This document shows positions 60,487-64,000 of a DNA stretch of 64,000 bases, piece by piece (position 1 is the first letter of the stretch; each line of letters begins with the position of its first letter). This stretch comes from UBA11475 sp902486425 (GTDB lineage Bacteria; Bacillota; Clostridia; Christensenellales; Borkfalkiaceae). Both the position numbers and the translations under genes were made by a program. Location of the stretch: contig CABTOK010000007.1 in the NCBI GenBank assembly GCA_902486425.1, forward strand, positions 372,001-436,000. Reading direction: 5' to 3'. Below the pieces are notes generated by a model. The model did no database searches, had not been told where the DNA came from, and worked only from the letters and a program-made list of their open reading frames with translations.

Positions 60487-61443
60487 TCAGATACGCTGTT
60501 TTACGGCAAAAACTATTCTGTCTATAACGTCTTCCAAATACCCGCAAATCATACATCCGCTTGCGAGAACATGCCCGCCTCCGCCGAAAACTCCCGCGAT
60601 TTCGTTCACGTCGAGTTCTTTCGATCGAAAACTTATTTTATATTTTTTATCTCCGACTTCCATTACTGAAACAGCGACGCCGACGCAATCGATCGATAAA
60701 ACGAAATCTATAAAACCTTCCGTCTCGTCTCTGCCCGCGCCGCTTTTATCGAACATTTCTTTGGTTATAATGCCTATGCAAAGCCTGTCGTCAAGAAAAT
60801 ATCTTAGATTTCCCGAAAACATCGAAAAGAGCTTCGCTCTGTTTTTAGATTGTTTAACGAAAGTTTCGTTATAAATAAGATTGAGATCGGCTCCGCATTT
60901 TACGAGATCGGAAGAAACCGAAAGAGATCTTTCCGTAACGTTTTTATGCGAAAAATTACCCGTATCGGTACAGATGCCGGTCATAAGACACATCGCTATG
61001 TCCTTCGTTATATTAACCCCGACAGCTTTTAATAAATCGTAAATATTTTCGGCATTCGAAGAATTATCGAAAACATAATTGAACTTTGCGTATCTCGTAT
61101 TCGAAACGTGATGATCTATATTGAAAGTATTTCTTTTTTTACAAAAAATTTCCGAAAGAAAGCCGAGTCTCGCTTCGTCGGCGCAATCAACAGCGACGTA
61201 AGCGTCGTATTCTCCTTTTATTTCGGAAGAATAGTCGTTTATAACGCCGAGATACGAAAACTTTTCGGGAACAGGATCTTCGCAGAAAACGTCCGCGCGC
61301 TTTCCTACGGATATAAGTCCTTTTTTTAACGCCGAAGAGCTGCCTATCGCATCTCCGTCGGGACGTGTGTGGCAGATTATCGCAAAACTCGACGATTTTA
61401 AGAGTTCGTCTTTTATTTCGGAAATTTTAAGATTTTTATTCAT
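60487..61443 (-). CDS. nrnA: DHH phosphoesterase, NrnA type
   Basis: A 318-residue nanoRNase/pAp phosphatase: it degrades very short RNAs and may dephosphorylate pAp. The DHH domain has CHTRPDGDAIGSSSAL, AVDCAD, and IDHHVSNTRYAKFN; the DHHA1 domain ends with GVFGGGGHVLASGCMI. I place the start at the ATG at 61443, since the upstream open frame overlaps rbfA and has no conservation. No strong ribosome site is seen. The 82-bp gap to rbfA contains a hairpin. Confidence 0.92.
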   Translation of the reverse strand: MNKNLKISEIKDELLKSSSFAIICHTRPDGDAIGSSSALKKGLISVGKRADVFCEDPVPEKFSYLGVINDYSSEIKGEYDAYVAVDCADEARLGFLSEIFCKKRNTFNIDHHVSNTRYAKFNYVFDNSSNAENIYDLLKAVGVNITKDIAMCLMTGICTDTGNFSHKNVTERSLSVSSDLVKCGADLNLIYNETFVKQSKNRAKLFSMFSGNLRYFLDDRLCIGIITKEMFDKSGAGRDETEGFIDFVLSIDCVGVAVSVMEVGDKKYKISFRSKELDVNEIAGVFGGGGHVLASGCMICGYLEDVIDRIVFAVKQRI

Positions 61444-61465
61444 AAGTTCGGTTTGTGATAAATTT

Positions 61466-61519
61466 ATCCGAATCAGCTGGTAAACCGCTGAACGGATTAC
61501 CTTTACCGCATGCTCGGAT
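61466..61519 (-). other. Stem-loop in the rbfA-nrnA gap
   Basis: Outer arms ATCCGA/TCGGAT and inner arms GGTAAA/TTTACC, plus a short CCG/CGG tip, form an interrupted hairpin 23 bp upstream of the nrnA start. No T run follows it, so it is not a terminator. Confidence 0.45.
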
Positions 61520-61525
61520 AAAATA

Positions 61526-61885
61526 TCAATTTTTGTCTTTACCTTCGATTTTAAGGAAAAGTTTTTCCATTTTATCGCCGTATTCGATAGAATCGTCCTG
61601 TTCGAAGTCGAGTTCGGGAACGATTCTCGCACGGATTTCTTTTGCAAGTTCGTATCTTATTTCTTTGGACGATTTTTTAATTTCGTCAAACGTATTTTTC
61701 TTCTTAACGGGATCGGCCGAAAAAACGCTTATATAAACTTTAGCATAAGATAGATCTTTACTTACTTCCACTCTCGTTATCGAGAACATTTCGGTTATAA
61801 GCGGATTTTTGATCTTACGCGTAATAACTTCATAAAGAGCTTTCTGAAGTTCCGACGCCATTCTTTCCGTTCTTGCGGGTTTCAT
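61526..61885 (-). CDS. rbfA: Ribosome-binding factor A
   Basis: A 119-residue KH-fold protein that helps mature the 30S subunit. It starts MKPARTERMASELQKALYEV and has VSKDLSYAKVYISVF and the helix EIRYELAKEIRARIVPELDF; the last 15 residues are lysine-rich. AAAGGTG precedes the ATG. It lies 11 bp after infB, the usual order. Confidence 0.96.
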   Translation of the reverse strand: MKPARTERMASELQKALYEVITRKIKNPLITEMFSITRVEVSKDLSYAKVYISVFSADPVKKKNTFDEIKKSSKEIRYELAKEIRARIVPELDFEQDDSIEYGDKMEKLFLKIEGKDKN

Positions 61886-61896
61886 TGTAACACCTT

Positions 61897-64000
61897 TTAA
61901 TTATTTACTTCTTCTATAACGTAACATTCGATAAAGTCGTCGTTCTTGATATCGTTGAAATTTTCAATCGAAATACCGCATTCATAACCCTGAGCGACTT
62001 CTTTTACGTCGTCTTTGAAACGTTTAAGCTGTAATACGTTGCCTTCGCAAATCATTACATTGTCGCGATAAATACGAAGTTTGCCGTTTCTGACGATCTT
62101 TCCGTCCACGACGTAGCAACCGGCAACCATGCCGACGCCAGTAATTTTGAAGGTTTCTCTGACTTCCGCTTTGCCCATATAAGTTTCTTTATACTTGGGA
62201 GCGAGCATACCCTTCATTGCTTTCTGAATATCTTCGATTGCTTCGTATATTACTCTGTAAAGTTTTATATCGACTCCGGCTCTTTCCGCGGTTTGTTTTG
62301 CGTTGGAATCCGGTCTTACGTTGAAACCGATGATAATAGCGTTCGACGAATCCGCAAGCATTATATCCGATTCGTTTATTGCGCCTACGCCCGAGTGAAT
62401 AACGTTTATCTTCACTTCGTCGGTCGAAAGCTTTTCAAACGACGATTTAACGGCTTCTGCAGAGCCTTTTACGTCGGCTTTTACAACGATGTTCAAAGTT
62501 TTTACCTGACCGTCTTCGATCTTACTGAAAAGATCGTCGAGCGTAACTTTCGAAGCCTGCTTTATACGTTCTTCTTTTTCTTTGTTCTTTCTTTCTTCGG
62601 CAACGAGCTTGGTAAGGTTTGCCTGTTCTACCGCATATAAAGTGTCGCCCGCGTTCGGAACGTCGTCAAGTCCCATGATAGAAACGGGAACCGACGGACC
62701 TGCGGAAGAAATCTTTCTGCCTTTATCGTCGCTCATCGCTCTTACCTTACCGGTAACTGTGCCGACGACGATCGAATCGCCAACCTTGAGAGTACCGTTC
62801 TGAATAAGCACTGTAGCTATCGAACCTCTGTTCGGATCGAGTTTCGCTTCGATAACGACGCCCTTCGCTTTCCGGTCGGGATTAGCTTTAAGATCTTTGA
62901 TATCCGCAAGAATGTTTATGGATTCCAGAAGTTCCTCGATACCCTGACCGGTCTTTGCCGAAACGGGACAAAGCATTACGTCCCCGCCCCATTCTTCGAT
63001 AAGGATGTCGTGTTCGGTGAGCTGAGTTTTTATTCTTTCGATATTCGCTTCGGGTTTATCTATTTTGTTTACCGCTACGATTATCGAAACGCCCGCCGCT
63101 TTCGCATGGTGAATAGCTTCGATAGTCTGAGGCATTATGCCGTCGTCCGCAGCTACTACGAGAACGGCTATATCGGTACACTGTGCGCCTCTCGCTCTCA
63201 TAGCGGTAAACGCTTCGTGTCCGGGAGTATCGAGGAAGGTTATCGTCTTTCCGCCGAGAGTTACCTGATATGCGCCGATATGCTGAGTTATGCCGCCGGC
63301 TTCGCCGCTCGTAACGTTAGTCTTTCTGATTCTATCGAGAAGCGACGTTTTACCGTGATCTACATGCCCCATAACCGTAACTACGGGAGGACGCTTAACA
63401 AGCTTCGCTTCGTCTTCCGGAACGTTGTCGCCGAAAATTTCGGAAAGCTTGTCTTCAGCCGTCTTTTCGAGTTTTAGTTCAAGTTCTATTCCGAGATCCG
63501 CCGCAATGAATCCCGCGGTATCGTAATCTATCGAATCGTTTATAGTCTTCATTATTCCTTCTTTAAAGAGTCTCTTAGTGATTTCGATTGCCGAAATACC
63601 GAGCTTTTCGCTCAGAACTTTTATAGGAATAATTTCGGAAGTGATAACCGCCTTTTCTATTTTTACTACGGGCGTTTCTTCCTTTTGTTTGTTCTTTTTG
63701 AATCTCGCCTTTCTGTATCCCGACTTATCTTCGTCGAAATCTTCTATCGAAACGTTGTTCTTAATCAACGCTCTCTTGTTGAGGACTCTCTTGTCTTCGT
63801 AAGACTTTTCGCCCGAACTTTTTTTCTTCTGTCCGTAAGAATTCTTCGAATCCTTGTTGAACGGAGCCGCAGCTACCGGAGCGGTGAATACTTTAGGTCT
63901 GTCAAAAGACTTGTTCTGACCGTTCTGTCCGCCGTTTGCGGGTTTATAAGGACGGTTGCCCTTGCCGTTTCCGGCGTCGGGATTTACGTATTCTTTTCTG
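61897..64000 (-). CDS. infB: Translation initiation factor IF-2, N-terminus missing at window edge
   Basis: The frame is open from the right edge to the stop at 61897, giving 700 visible residues. A TTG at 63768 is internal, since coding continues upstream through a low-complexity Asn/Gly/Lys-rich stretch. The IF2-N helix (IPIKVLSEKLGISAIEITKRLF) precedes the G domain: GHVDHGKTSLLD, DTPGHEAF, NKID, SAKTG. Domains II, III and the C-terminal fMet-tRNA-binding barrel follow (RIYRDNVMICEGNVLQLKRF). It heads the infB-rbfA-nrnA-truB-ribF group. Confidence 0.97.
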   Translation of the reverse strand, partial: RKEYVNPDAGNGKGNRPYKPANGGQNGQNKSFDRPKVFTAPVAAAPFNKDSKNSYGQKKKSSGEKSYEDKRVLNKRALIKNNVSIEDFDEDKSGYRKARFKKNKQKEETPVVKIEKAVITSEIIPIKVLSEKLGISAIEITKRLFKEGIMKTINDSIDYDTAGFIAADLGIELELKLEKTAEDKLSEIFGDNVPEDEAKLVKRPPVVTVMGHVDHGKTSLLDRIRKTNVTSGEAGGITQHIGAYQVTLGGKTITFLDTPGHEAFTAMRARGAQCTDIAVLVVAADDGIMPQTIEAIHHAKAAGVSIIVAVNKIDKPEANIERIKTQLTEHDILIEEWGGDVMLCPVSAKTGQGIEELLESINILADIKDLKANPDRKAKGVVIEAKLDPNRGSIATVLIQNGTLKVGDSIVVGTVTGKVRAMSDDKGRKISSAGPSVPVSIMGLDDVPNAGDTLYAVEQANLTKLVAEERKNKEKEERIKQASKVTLDDLFSKIEDGQVKTLNIVVKADVKGSAEAVKSSFEKLSTDEVKINVIHSGVGAINESDIMLADSSNAIIIGFNVRPDSNAKQTAERAGVDIKLYRVIYEAIEDIQKAMKGMLAPKYKETYMGKAEVRETFKITGVGMVAGCYVVDGKIVRNGKLRIYRDNVMICEGNVLQLKRFKDDVKEVAQGYECGISIENFNDIKNDDFIECYVIEEVNN

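Noticed and set aside
61444..61647. 68-codon upstream extension of nrnA
   Set aside because: It overlaps rbfA and looks unlike the family; the DHH domain starts right after the ATG at 61443.

Overview
The window is a chromosomal, mostly housekeeping segment of a low-GC Gram-positive bacterium, most likely an uncultured gut-type clostridium (Bacillota, Clostridia). The pointers are mraZ-rsmH-ftsL-pbp and murE-mraY-murD-ftsW-murA-ftsQ-ftsA-ftsZ division blocks, a PcrA-type helicase next to ligA, a MurE with the DNPR motif of meso-diaminopimelate enzymes, AGGAG-type ribosome binding sites, sigma-A promoters with 16-17 bp spacers, and no outer-membrane genes. The placement below phylum is inference. 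Almost everything is on the minus strand; plus-strand genes are the chrA pair, a collagen-like gene, a TetR regulator, rpsT and a DUF1294-like gene. No gene-free stretch exceeds 300 bp; the longest are 18906-19139, 37503-37717, 40858-41071, 26154-26363 and 47782-47983, and their promoters, dyads and terminators are listed. I found no insertion sequence, prophage, CRISPR array or integrase.

Layout. 1-7.6 kb (minus): FAD-dependent oxidoreductase, short-chain dehydrogenase, pcrA, ligA, then a yicC gene cut by the left edge. 7.7-15 kb: a small membrane protein, an amidohydrolase, and a carbohydrate/phosphodiester group (GDPD esterase, DUF4965 protein, lacZ beta-galactosidase). 15-18.9 kb: a two-gene chromate-type transporter, then DUF2156-aspS. 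19-27.6 kb: a collagen-like surface protein with a possible late-sporulation promoter, an OPA-type transporter with galM, a fused ABC ATPase/permease, DUF2130, HD-domain and COG4905 proteins. 27.7 kb: tRNA-Thr(GGT).

28-50 kb is a division and cell wall (dcw) region in two blocks. mraZ-rsmH-ftsL and a separately transcribed penicillin-binding protein (50.0-46.0 kb) are separated from murE-mraY-murD-ftsW-murA-ftsQ-ftsA-ftsZ (37.5-27.9 kb) by about 8.5 kb holding an ABC exporter, an AlkD-type repair protein, a FliB-like cysteine-cluster protein, a TetR regulator and a complete ferrous-iron operon (feoA-feoA-feoB plus a 56-residue Cys-rich membrane protein). murF, murG, murC and murB are not in either block. 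FtsA lacks its C-terminal membrane helix and FtsL carries a long acidic cytoplasmic tail.

50-64 kb: murI, rpsT, lgt, nrdR, a DUF1294-like protein, malQ, a FabG-like reductase, efp with an M24 peptidase, a TIM-barrel protein, and the infB-rbfA-nrnA-truB-ribF translation/RNA operon (infB cut by the right edge). This RibF is short and seems to lack the riboflavin kinase domain.

The most interesting signals are regulatory. Three unrelated genes (amidohydrolase, first chrA, tetR) have a TTGATT / TATAAT-like promoter placed so that transcription should begin on the A of the ATG, with no ribosome binding site, suggesting leaderless mRNAs in a genome otherwise full of strong Shine-Dalgarno sites. 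The FeoB extracellular loop holds four acidic D-x-D/N-G repeats, and the feo control region contains two dyads. I did not find a clearly new multi-gene system.
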